Below are positions 9,501 through 16,197 of a stretch of 39,369 nt of DNA, in pieces. Location: positions 1 through 39,369 of the forward strand of contig CALCHI010000299.1 in NCBI GenBank assembly GCA_937901285.1. The letters are read 5' to 3'. Position numbers and translations under genes: made by a program. Under the pieces are notes generated by a model, which was not told the origin of the DNA, searched no databases, and saw only the letters and a list, made by a program, of their open reading frames with translations. Origin of the DNA: UBA8437 sp003445035. Its GTDB lineage: Bacteria > Planctomycetota > Planctomycetia > Planctomycetales > Planctomycetaceae. Numbering within the stretch: position 1 is the stretch's first letter; each line of letters opens with the position of its first letter.

Positions 9501-9686
9501 CGTATCCAGCCGGAGATCCCCCTTGCGGGCCTGCTTGTCCGGTCCGTGGCAGGCGAAACAGAACTCCGAGAGAATCGGACGGACGTCACGATTGAAATCG
9601 ATGTCGTCGGCGGACACCTCCCGGGCAACGCCCGTGCACCACGCCAGGACGCTCAGCACAACGATTGTTCGACGCCGGTTCATCAT
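6543..9686 (-). CDS. PSCyt1 / DUF1549 / LamG / DUF1553 (PSD1) secreted haem protein
   Basis: This 1047-residue exported protein has a signal peptide (residues 1-26). A PSCyt1-type haem domain carries CFACHG (43-48) and the downstream MPPPEHKK. A DUF1549 (PSCyt2) domain spans about 145-355, with LTGLPPRP and a second CXXCH, CAGCHDHKYDP (328-338). A LamG/concanavalin-like beta domain follows at about 475-645 (ISISFWLRT, AWQHVCVRYSGG, ISDIRVWSR). DUF1553 (about 735-1040) has NRLALARWLVDRRHPLTARV, VNRLWQ and TTEDFG. LamG domains usually bind carbohydrate, suggesting tethering to polysaccharide. The start is the first of two adjacent ATGs (9686 or 9683); an upstream extension of the frame lacks a signal peptide and overlaps the preceding gene. 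It lies between two DUF1501 genes. Confidence 0.92.
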   Translation of the reverse strand: MMNRRRTIVVLSVLAWCTGVAREVSADDIDFNRDVRPILSEFCFACHGPDKQARKGDLRLDTEAGLTRSGILVAGQPAKSKLVQRIQSDDPEQRMPPPEHKKRPNADQRQILAEWVRAGARWERHWAFVTPERPPVPVNAGHAAWARTPIDFFVARGLGHRGLQPNPPARRSTLARRVALHLTGLPPRPGMLAAFLADKRPGAYQRLVDRLLASPAAAEHRTRFWLDAARYGDTHGMHLDNYREIWPYRDWVIRAFAANMPFDRFVIEQIAGDLLPRATLDQRVATGFGRCNVSTAEGGLIPEEMNVRYMVDRVETVSTVFMGLTARCAGCHDHKYDPLKQRDFYRLAAFFNNTTQPPNDGNQKDAPPVAVLPSAEHEAEWMALQGLRRRLLAEKRRRPPAEVREWWKSTDGRSLEVVSSTGQIFSDSLRRPAGSKGGGAAWPEGVRSAQAHPGGDRGVRFGDGAGGLTRPLQGLDTGRAISISFWLRTPEKVVSTTILEHRHTGKDKKTSGWRITSSPRGSLSFELSDARGASVKGLIPGDQALAPAAWQHVCVRYSGGRSNSSISMLVDGQVRRLRNSNEQLIDATGLPDGPLVIGGSLPTGGISDIRVWSRWLSNDEARLLASEFRLRNLAADRPVWDALREDDRDLVADWYGSVADKSQQLVSAALGRTETRRDFIYARSITTLVMQERPDRTPRAWVLERGEYDQRREQVKPGVPEMFPGLEAGVPANRLALARWLVDRRHPLTARVTVNRLWQSVFGVGLVKTTEDFGVMGERPTHRGLLDWLAVEFIESGWDVRHVLKLMVNSAAYRQDSRIPLVKRMADPANRLMSRGPRHRLDAEVLRDQALAVGGLLQRRVGGPGVRPYQPKGVWKDVAFAGSNTREYTADSGAALYRRTLYTFWKRTSPPPAMATFDAPTREQCTVRRERTNTPLQALVLMNDPQYVEAARGLAQQAVRLGGTDTKRARWMFRRALSRRASDADVEQLVAASKVFRGQFNADPKAAEKLLGVGASPKPKDLDAIECASWTMVANLLMNRDDFLNVE

Positions 9687-9759
9687 CGTCTCGACCACGT
9701 TCCCGCAAAGACCGCTTCCGCGGCCCACATTGTACCAGCGCGGTCGGTCGAAGCGACTT

Positions 9760-11169
9760 TCAGGCGAACAACCCGTCGATGACCTGGCCCTCGGCGATCT
9801 TCGTCGGCCTGGGCAGTCTCGGGAAGTAGGTCGTTTCCGGGTCGATCCCCAGGGCGTGATAGATCGACGCACCGAAGTCGACGGGTGTCCAGGGCCGTGT
9901 CGCCGGGGCGGCTCCGTTGGGATCGGTCGCACCGATCACCACGCCGCCCTTCACTCCCGCTCCGGCCAACAGCACATTGCCGGCGCGGGGATAGTGGTCA
10001 CGGCCGGCGGTCTTGTTGATCTTCGGGGTCCGCCCGAACTCGCCCATCGCCACCACCAGGGTCGTGTCCAGCAGTCCCCGTTCCTCGAGGTCGGTCAGCA
10101 GCGAGGTCAGTGACATGTCCAGTTGCGGCAGGTTGCCGGGGCCCTTGTATTCGTGCCACGTCTGGTCCTTGCCGACGGCGGCCGGCCGCGAGCCGAACGA
10201 CATCATCGAATCAAACAGCCAGCCGTGGTTGTCCCACGTCCCGTTGGTCAAACCCTTCCCGAACAGGCCGCCCTGCACGGCGTGATTGACCGTCACGAAC
10301 CGGGCACCGGCTTCAATCATCCGGCGGGCCAGCAGCACTCGCTGGCCGTAGATGTTCATGCCGTACCGCTGACGCACCGCCAGGGATTCCTCGTCCAGCT
10401 TCGCCGCCTTCTGAATGGCACCGCTGGTCAGAGTGGTCACAGCTTCCTCGAACAGATTGTCGTGGACCGAGAGCGTGTTATTTCCCGAGGACGCCAGGCG
10501 TCCAAGATTGTCGACCTGGTCGAGCAGGCTTCGTCGTGTTTCGAACCGTCCCCGCGGCAACCGCAGGCCATCGATCTGGAAATCCTTCGCACTGGGGTCG
10601 CCGTCGACATCGAAGGCCGAGTAGGCCGGACCGAGATATCCGGAGGGCGTCGTGTATCGAGCCGCAACGGGAACACCGACGTAGGACGGGATGCCCGGCT
10701 GCCGGGTTCCCAGCACCGTGCTGGCGATGCACCCGAAGTTCGGGAAGTACTGCTGATTGCGGGACCGGGGCAACACGCCGCTCATGGCGTGCTTGGAGGC
10801 ATCGCCATGACTTCCGCTGGCGCCTTTCCACGACCGGACGACGGCCACCTTGTCCATCATCCGAGCCAGCAACGGCATCTTTTCGGTGATGAACGTGCCG
10901 GGCACGTTGGTCGACTGCGGACTCCAGAGACCCCGGATGCCGACGGGGGCGTCGGGCTTGGGATCCCAGGACTCGAAATGACTGATGCCACCGGCCAGGA
11001 ACAGAAAGATACACGAGTAATCGCGGCGAGCGGGATCAACCTGTCCGGCACGAGATGCAGCCAGGTAGCCCGGCAGCGACAGACCGAACAACCCGGTGCC
11101 CAGTTGCAGTGCGGCCCGGCGAGTCAGTTGGTCAACCGCCGCCAGGTCCATCCCGCCTTGCTGACTCAT
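9760..11169 (-). CDS. DUF1501 family protein with twin-arginine signal (first gene of the minus-strand run)
   Basis: The 469-residue protein begins with a Tat-like leader (TRRAALQLGTGLFGLSL at about 16-32). It carries the DUF1501 blocks LFLAGGISHFESWDPKPDAP, GSHGDASKHAMSG, the DNHGWLFD region, MGEFGRTPKI and AGRDHYPRAGN; these histidines and acidic residues are the probable metal site of this phosphatase/sulfatase-like fold. The ATG at 11169 has AGGGAGCAGG just upstream. A longer frame to 11331 runs through the intergenic promoter region and lacks a leader. The next gene starts 73 bases after its stop. It is divergent from the metallo-beta-lactamase gene. The substrate is unknown. Confidence 0.92.
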   Translation of the reverse strand: MSQQGGMDLAAVDQLTRRAALQLGTGLFGLSLPGYLAASRAGQVDPARRDYSCIFLFLAGGISHFESWDPKPDAPVGIRGLWSPQSTNVPGTFITEKMPLLARMMDKVAVVRSWKGASGSHGDASKHAMSGVLPRSRNQQYFPNFGCIASTVLGTRQPGIPSYVGVPVAARYTTPSGYLGPAYSAFDVDGDPSAKDFQIDGLRLPRGRFETRRSLLDQVDNLGRLASSGNNTLSVHDNLFEEAVTTLTSGAIQKAAKLDEESLAVRQRYGMNIYGQRVLLARRMIEAGARFVTVNHAVQGGLFGKGLTNGTWDNHGWLFDSMMSFGSRPAAVGKDQTWHEYKGPGNLPQLDMSLTSLLTDLEERGLLDTTLVVAMGEFGRTPKINKTAGRDHYPRAGNVLLAGAGVKGGVVIGATDPNGAAPATRPWTPVDFGASIYHALGIDPETTYFPRLPRPTKIAEGQVIDGLFA

Positions 11170-11209
11170 CACGACCTGCTCCCTGAAACCAACCACCGCC
11201 GATGCGACC

Positions 11210-11239
11210 AGACTAACCTCTTGACCCGACCACAGACAA
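11210..11239 (-). promoter_or_regulatory. Possible sigma70-like promoter for the minus-strand DUF1501/PSD1 run
   Basis: On the minus strand TTGTCT (11239-11234) is followed after 18 bases by TAGTCT (11215-11210). The predicted start of transcription near 11203 gives a leader of about 34 bases with the ribosome site. The -10 match is weak (three of six consensus bases), so this is only a candidate. Confidence 0.3.
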
Positions 11240-11280
11240 CCGGAATTGGGCCACACCGATTCGTCGACCAACGGCGTTGT

Positions 11281-11289
11281 TGATAGGAT
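11281..11289 (+). promoter_or_regulatory. Possible extended -10 element before the metallo-beta-lactamase gene
   Basis: TGATAGGAT fits an extended -10 (TGn followed by TAGGAT). No good -35 is seen. It would start a transcript near 11296, about 72 bases before the ATG at 11368. Confidence 0.25.
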
Positions 11290-11367
11290 GACGTCCCTGC
11301 TGTTGTTCATCGACCGCCACAGGTTCAACACACCTCATCAAACCACGGTTTTTCCCCGAGGCCCCTC

Positions 11368-12234
11368 ATGCCGTTCACCAAACCTCCCCAGGGTCCGTCG
11401 CTGGCATTCCTGATGGCCCTGTTGATCTGTGCCACATCAAACGCCCGGGCTGACGGCCCCTACCCGGCTCACAAGGTCGTCGACAACATCTACTACGTCG
11501 GCTCCAACGACCTGGCCATCTACCTGGTCACGACCCCCAAGGGGCACATGCTGATCAACACCGGTTTCGACGAGACCGTGCCGCTGATCCAGGCTTCGGT
11601 CCGTTCGCTGGGGTTCAAGATGACCGACATCAAGATCATCCTGGCCAGCCACGCCCACGCGGATCACGTCGCCGGTCACGCCCGTGCCCGCGAGGTCAGC
11701 GGGGCAAAAGTTTTCGTGATGACCGGCGACGAGAAAGTGATCGCCGGAGGCGGCAAGGGCCAGTACCTCTACACCGACAGCCGCTGGCGACCATGCCCGG
11801 TCGACAAGGTGCTCAAGGACGGTGAGAAGGTCACGCTGGGCGGCACCACGCTGGTTGCCCGCCATACGCCCGGCCACACTCCCGGCTGCACCACCTGGAC
11901 GGCCAGGGTCACCGACGGCAAGAGCAAGAAGCTGGTCGTCGTCGTCGGCAGCCCCAACGTCAATCCCGGCTACCAACTGGTCAAAAACAAGACCTACCCG
12001 AAAATCGCCAAGGACTTCGCCCGCACGTTCAAGGTGCTCAACTCGCTCAAGTGCGACTACTTCCTCGGAGCTCACGGGAATTACTATGGCATGCACGCCA
12101 AGTACCCGAAGCTGAAAGGGGCCAAAGTCAGTCCCTTCATCGATCCGGCCGGGTACCGTGACTACATCTCGTTGAAAGAGAAAGCGTTTCGCGACACGTT
12201 GGCGACACAGAAAAAAGCGTCACAAAAGAAATAG
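11368..12234 (+). CDS. bla: Subclass B3-type metallo-beta-lactamase (MBL fold, exported)
   Basis: The 288-residue product has a signal peptide (residues 1-28, cut after ARA). It contains a complete zinc site of B3 type: HAHADH at 95-100 supplies His95, His97, Asp99 and His100, HTPGHT at 166-171 supplies His170, and GAHGNYYG at 235-241 supplies His236. The C-terminal block SPFIDPAGYRDYI is also typical of B3 enzymes rather than of glyoxalase II or B1 enzymes. B3 enzymes hydrolyse beta-lactams in the periplasm. Environmental homologues are common and may not confer resistance, so activity is inferred. It is a stand-alone gene, divergent from a DUF1501 gene; its composition resembles its neighbours and no mobile element is nearby. 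A less specific MBL-fold hydrolase is the alternative. Confidence 0.88.
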   Translation: MPFTKPPQGPSLAFLMALLICATSNARADGPYPAHKVVDNIYYVGSNDLAIYLVTTPKGHMLINTGFDETVPLIQASVRSLGFKMTDIKIILASHAHADHVAGHARAREVSGAKVFVMTGDEKVIAGGGKGQYLYTDSRWRPCPVDKVLKDGEKVTLGGTTLVARHTPGHTPGCTTWTARVTDGKSKKLVVVVGSPNVNPGYQLVKNKTYPKIAKDFARTFKVLNSLKCDYFLGAHGNYYGMHAKYPKLKGAKVSPFIDPAGYRDYISLKEKAFRDTLATQKKASQKK

Positions 12235-12270
12235 CGTCGGCCTCGAACGCATCAACTTTCCAGAATGCGA

Positions 12271-12299
12271 TTTCGAGCAAGTCCGACTTCCTTTATACT
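12271..12299 (+). promoter_or_regulatory. Possible promoter for the DUF1501-pentahaem-propeller unit
   Basis: A strong -10 box TATACT (12294-12299) stands in an A/T-rich patch of an otherwise GC-rich gap. The base run 17 bases upstream, TTTCGA (12271-12276), is a poor -35. Transcription would start near 12306, 44 bases before the ATG at 12350. Confidence 0.4.
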
Positions 12300-12349
12300 G
12301 CCGATATCAGACACACGGACGTGTCGTGGATCTTCTCGAAAGCCAAGCG

Positions 12350-13735
12350 ATGAGCGACTGCAAGGACACCACCTCCGGCTGCACTGGCCCATTGGGTCGG
12401 CGCGAGTTCATGCAGGTGGGTGCCCTGGCACTGGGCGGCCTGACTTTGCCACAGGTCCTGGCCGCCCGAGCCGCGTCGGGAAACCACTCGAAGCGCACCT
12501 CCGTGATCATGCTCTACCAGCACGGTGGCGCCTCGCAGCTTGAGACCTACGACCTCAAGCCCGACGCCCCGACAGCCACTCGCAGCCAGTTCGATCCGAT
12601 CGCGACCAACGTCCCGGGCATGGACATCTGCGAGCACTTCCCGCTCCAGGCCAAGATCGCCGACAAGTTCTCGATCGTGCGTTCGTTGCATCACGAGATG
12701 AGCAGTCACACCGACGGCGGAATCACCGTCCTGACTGGCAAGGCTCCCCTGGTGGCCGACCCGACATCACAATCCAAGAGCGCCCACCCCGACTTCGGCT
12801 CGGTGGCCAGCAAGTCGCTGAGGACGGGTCCGAACGTGATGCCCTCCTACGTGGCGATCCCACAGAAACCCTACATGACCCGGCCGACCTACCTGGGCCT
12901 GCACCACGGGGCTTTTGAGGTCGGCGATCCCAGCGTCAAGGGATTCCGCGCCCCGCACGCCGGAATCGCCGCCGGCAAGGACGGCAAGCGGCTCGGCGAC
13001 CGCAAGACCCTGATCGATCAGCTCGACCGCATCCGCCGGACCGAGGACCTGCGAGGGAACCTGGCCGGTACCGACCAGTTCCGTGAACTGGCCTTCGAGA
13101 TGCTCACCAGCCCCGAATCGGCGAAGGCCTTCAACCTCTCCGAAGAACCCGATGCGCTGCGTGACCGTTACGGCCGCCACCTCTGGGGCCAGGCCTGCCT
13201 GCTGGCCCGCCGCCTGGCCCAGGCCGGAACCTCCGTGATCAACATCTACTTCAACACGCCCAAGACCGGCCAGGAATTCACCAACTGGGACGATCACCCC
13301 GGCAACGCCGGGCGTGAGGGGCACTTCGCCAAGTACATGAAGATCCGCCTGCCCTACATGGACCAGGCCCTGGCGACCCTGATCGAGGATATCCACGCCC
13401 AGGACCTGCAACGGCGGATCCTGGTGGTGGTGGTCGGCGAATTCGGCCGGACCCCGGTGATGCGGTACGGAGTGCCCAACCGATCCTACGGCCGGGACCA
13501 CTGGCCCCAGGCCTATTCGGCACTGGTCGCCGGAGGAAGTCTCAACATGGGACAGATCGTCGGCGCGACCAACAGCAAGTCCGAGTACCCCACCGAACGT
13601 CCGTACACGCCCCAGGATCTGCTGGCGACAATTTATCACCACCTCGGCATCGACCACTCGCAGACGTTCGATGATTTCCGGGGCCGCCCGGTCCACATTC
13701 TGAGCGATGCGAAACCGATCGCCGAGTTGATCTGA
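12350..13735 (+). CDS. DUF1501 family protein with twin-arginine signal (first gene of cytochrome-propeller unit)
   Basis: Read from the ATG at 12350 the product has 461 residues; a GTG at 12326 would add 8. Neither has a clear ribosome site. The leader contains GRREFMQVGALALGGLTL, a Tat-type signal. DUF1501 blocks are YQHGGASQLETYDLKPDAP, SSHTDGGITVLTG, the DDHPGN region, VGEFGRTPVMRYG and YGRDHWPQAYSA. The insert between GRTP and GRDH (MRYGVPNRSY) is slightly longer than in the other copies of this window. The next gene begins 20 bases after its stop, so DUF1501, pentahaem cytochrome and propeller protein probably form one transcript. It probably acts outside the cytoplasm with the cytochrome. 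Confidence 0.92.
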   Translation: MSDCKDTTSGCTGPLGRREFMQVGALALGGLTLPQVLAARAASGNHSKRTSVIMLYQHGGASQLETYDLKPDAPTATRSQFDPIATNVPGMDICEHFPLQAKIADKFSIVRSLHHEMSSHTDGGITVLTGKAPLVADPTSQSKSAHPDFGSVASKSLRTGPNVMPSYVAIPQKPYMTRPTYLGLHHGAFEVGDPSVKGFRAPHAGIAAGKDGKRLGDRKTLIDQLDRIRRTEDLRGNLAGTDQFRELAFEMLTSPESAKAFNLSEEPDALRDRYGRHLWGQACLLARRLAQAGTSVINIYFNTPKTGQEFTNWDDHPGNAGREGHFAKYMKIRLPYMDQALATLIEDIHAQDLQRRILVVVVGEFGRTPVMRYGVPNRSYGRDHWPQAYSALVAGGSLNMGQIVGATNSKSEYPTERPYTPQDLLATIYHHLGIDHSQTFDDFRGRPVHILSDAKPIAELI

Positions 13736-13755
13736 TTCCTCCGCGGGTCGAGACC

Positions 13756-16197
13756 GTGAACGTCATTCCTGGCTCTCGGCTCGGCATCTTCGGCATTCTC
13801 GCCGCCTGCCCCGCACTGTGGATCACCGCCGCCGTGGCCGCACCCCCGGCATCGCCCTTCGTTGCCGGTTTCGAGCGTTTCGCTCGCCGCGGCAACCTGG
13901 AACCTCCAGAGGCCGGCCGACTGTTGCTGGGCGAGCTCGGTTGCACCTCCTGCCACGCCCCGGGAACTGCCGGACCACAACCGAAACAAGGACCACGGCT
14001 GGAGGGAGCCGGACGTCGACTACAGGCAAAATGGCTGTCTCGCTTCCTGTCCGATCCTGTCGGCACCCAGCCGGGTACCACGATGCCCGACGTGCTGCAC
14101 GGTGTCCCCGCCGGAAAGCAGAAAACCCGGGTGATCGGCGCCCTGGTGGCCTTCCTGTCGTCTCTCCGTGAAGATTTCGCCAAGCTGAAGTCGACCGCAA
14201 CGCGTCCGGTCGCCCCACAATTTCACGACAAGGGAGATCCAGCCCGCGGGAGCCGGCTGTTTCACCAGGTCGGTTGTGTGGCCTGCCACCAACCCGATGC
14301 CAAATTCACGGTCCGTCCCCAACCCACCTCCGAACTCGAGAAACTGCTGTCTCAGCTCGACCCCGAAGAGCTCAAGGAACTCGGCCTGGATGCCGCCGCT
14401 CGTCCGTTCCCTTCGGTTCCTCATGGTGACCTGGCCAACAAGTACACCCGCGAGGGGTTGGCTCATTTCCTGATCGCTCCGGAGTCCATGCGACCGGGCG
14501 GCCGCATGCCGTCACTAAAACTGGTCCCCGACGAAGCGGCGGACCTGGTCGCGTTCCTGCACCCGAACGCCACAGCACGGTCATTGACAGATCCGAAGAA
14601 CAGCCCCGAGCTGGTCGCCACGGGCCGTCGCCTGTTCGTCCAATTCCGATGCCAGTCCTGTCACACGGCCGGCCGCGGACTGAAAGTCGACCCCGCTCTC
14701 AAGCCACCTCCCCGCCTATCCCAACTCGACCTCTCGTCCACCGACTCGTGCCTGGCCAATGCCTCCGGCCGGCAACCCCGGTACCGGCTCGACAAGCAGC
14801 AGACCCAATCCGTCTCGGCAGCCCTCGCCACCAAGCCGACCCCGCTCACGCCCGCGCTGTCGTTGAAACGAACCGCGTTGAAACTCAACTGCCTGGCCTG
14901 TCACACCCGCAACGGGTCCGGCGGGCTGGGGCCCAGGCGGAGGGGCTACTTCGAAACCGCCGGACATGTCGACCTCGGTGACGAGGGCCGGTTGCCGCCA
15001 TCGCTGGACGGCGTCGGTGGAAAGCTGAAAACAGCCTGGCTGTCCAAGGTGTTGTCCGGCACCGGTGATGTCCGCCCTCACCTGCAGATCCGCATGCCGG
15101 TGTTTCCCGTTGCGGAGGTCCTGGGACTGCCCCGACAACTGGCAACCGTCGACGCCGGTTCCGACACGCCGGCAGCGAAGATCTTCGAGACAACCGGCAT
15201 TTCTGCCAAGTCTCTGGCCACTTCCGGTAGAAGTCTCGTCGACCGCGGCTGCGTGCAATGTCACCCGGTGCGAGGCGAGCGTCTGCCCGGGGTGGTGGGA
15301 ATTGACCTCGATGGCACCGCCGCTCGGATCCGCCCCGAGTGGCTGAAGCGGTTCCTGCTCGACCCCGCGTCGCAAAAGGCCCGCACCCGGATGCCGACCT
15401 TCTTTCCCAAGGGCAAGACCAACAGCCCCGACATTCTCGAAGGGCGTGTCGATCGACAACTGGCCGCCTTCCACACCTACCTGGCCGACATCGGTCGGCA
15501 GCCCCTGCCCGAGAAGATCACCAGGAACAAGGTGGACAACTACGAACTGGTCCCCCGAAAACGCCCGCTGGTTCTGAGGACCTTCATGCAACGGGTCGGG
15601 CGGCACGCGATCGCGGTCGGCTTCCCCTCCAGCCCTCATTTCGCCTTCGACGCACGAGGCGGGCGAGTGGTCGAGGCCTGGCGGGGCCGGTTCCTGGATG
15701 CTCATGCCACCTGGTTCAACCGCTTCATCCCGCCTGCCGCACCACTGGGTCGAGACCTGATCACGCTTCCGGCAGGCCTGGTGGTCAATCGGCTGCCCGA
15801 CAACGACTCGCCCTGGCCCGACGCTCTCGATCCGGTCACCGGCTACCGGTTCGGCGGTTACCGGCTGGACAAATCCCGTGTGCCGACGTTGCTGTACAGC
15901 GTCGGTACGCTGGCGGTCGAAGACCGTATCGAACCGTCGACCCAAAGGGGACTGAAACGAACACTGAAAATCACCACCAGGTCGGACAAGCCGGCGGCCT
16001 GGATTCGAGCTCACATCGGAAAATCGCTCCAGAGCCGTGAAGCCGACGCGCACACTGACGAGAACGGATTGACGGTTTCGATTTCGAAAACACCAGGCCG
16101 TCCCGGGAAGCTGGTCCGACTGGGTGGCCTGGTCGAATGGCGGCTCCCGATCATGGTCACCAGCCCGATCACCGTGGAGATCGATTACCGGTGGTAA
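13756..16197 (+). CDS. Secreted pentahaem c-type cytochrome with a large C-terminal domain of unknown type
   Basis: From a GTG start this 813-residue protein has a signal peptide (1-30, ending AVAAPP) and five CXXCH haem sites: CTSCH (63-67), CVACH (174-178), CQSCH (299-303), CLACH (379-383) and CVQCH (499-503). Several are followed at a distance by a methionine-proline pair that could give the sixth ligand, for example RMPSL near 250, RMPVF near 447 and RMPTFF in the last haem module. It therefore looks like a string of separate cytochrome c modules rather than a compact multihaem fold. Residues from about 590 to the end carry no CXXCH and form a domain I cannot assign. Its TAA overlaps the probable GTG start of the propeller gene. 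I infer electron transfer between neighbouring exported proteins. Confidence 0.9.
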   Translation: MNVIPGSRLGIFGILAACPALWITAAVAAPPASPFVAGFERFARRGNLEPPEAGRLLLGELGCTSCHAPGTAGPQPKQGPRLEGAGRRLQAKWLSRFLSDPVGTQPGTTMPDVLHGVPAGKQKTRVIGALVAFLSSLREDFAKLKSTATRPVAPQFHDKGDPARGSRLFHQVGCVACHQPDAKFTVRPQPTSELEKLLSQLDPEELKELGLDAAARPFPSVPHGDLANKYTREGLAHFLIAPESMRPGGRMPSLKLVPDEAADLVAFLHPNATARSLTDPKNSPELVATGRRLFVQFRCQSCHTAGRGLKVDPALKPPPRLSQLDLSSTDSCLANASGRQPRYRLDKQQTQSVSAALATKPTPLTPALSLKRTALKLNCLACHTRNGSGGLGPRRRGYFETAGHVDLGDEGRLPPSLDGVGGKLKTAWLSKVLSGTGDVRPHLQIRMPVFPVAEVLGLPRQLATVDAGSDTPAAKIFETTGISAKSLATSGRSLVDRGCVQCHPVRGERLPGVVGIDLDGTAARIRPEWLKRFLLDPASQKARTRMPTFFPKGKTNSPDILEGRVDRQLAAFHTYLADIGRQPLPEKITRNKVDNYELVPRKRPLVLRTFMQRVGRHAIAVGFPSSPHFAFDARGGRVVEAWRGRFLDAHATWFNRFIPPAAPLGRDLITLPAGLVVNRLPDNDSPWPDALDPVTGYRFGGYRLDKSRVPTLLYSVGTLAVEDRIEPSTQRGLKRTLKITTRSDKPAAWIRAHIGKSLQSREADAHTDENGLTVSISKTPGRPGKLVRLGGLVEWRLPIMVTSPITVEIDYRW

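Noticed and set aside
11368..12234. The beta-lactamase as a recently acquired resistance gene
   Set aside because: There are no insertion sequences, integron sites or repeats nearby and its base composition looks like that of its neighbours.
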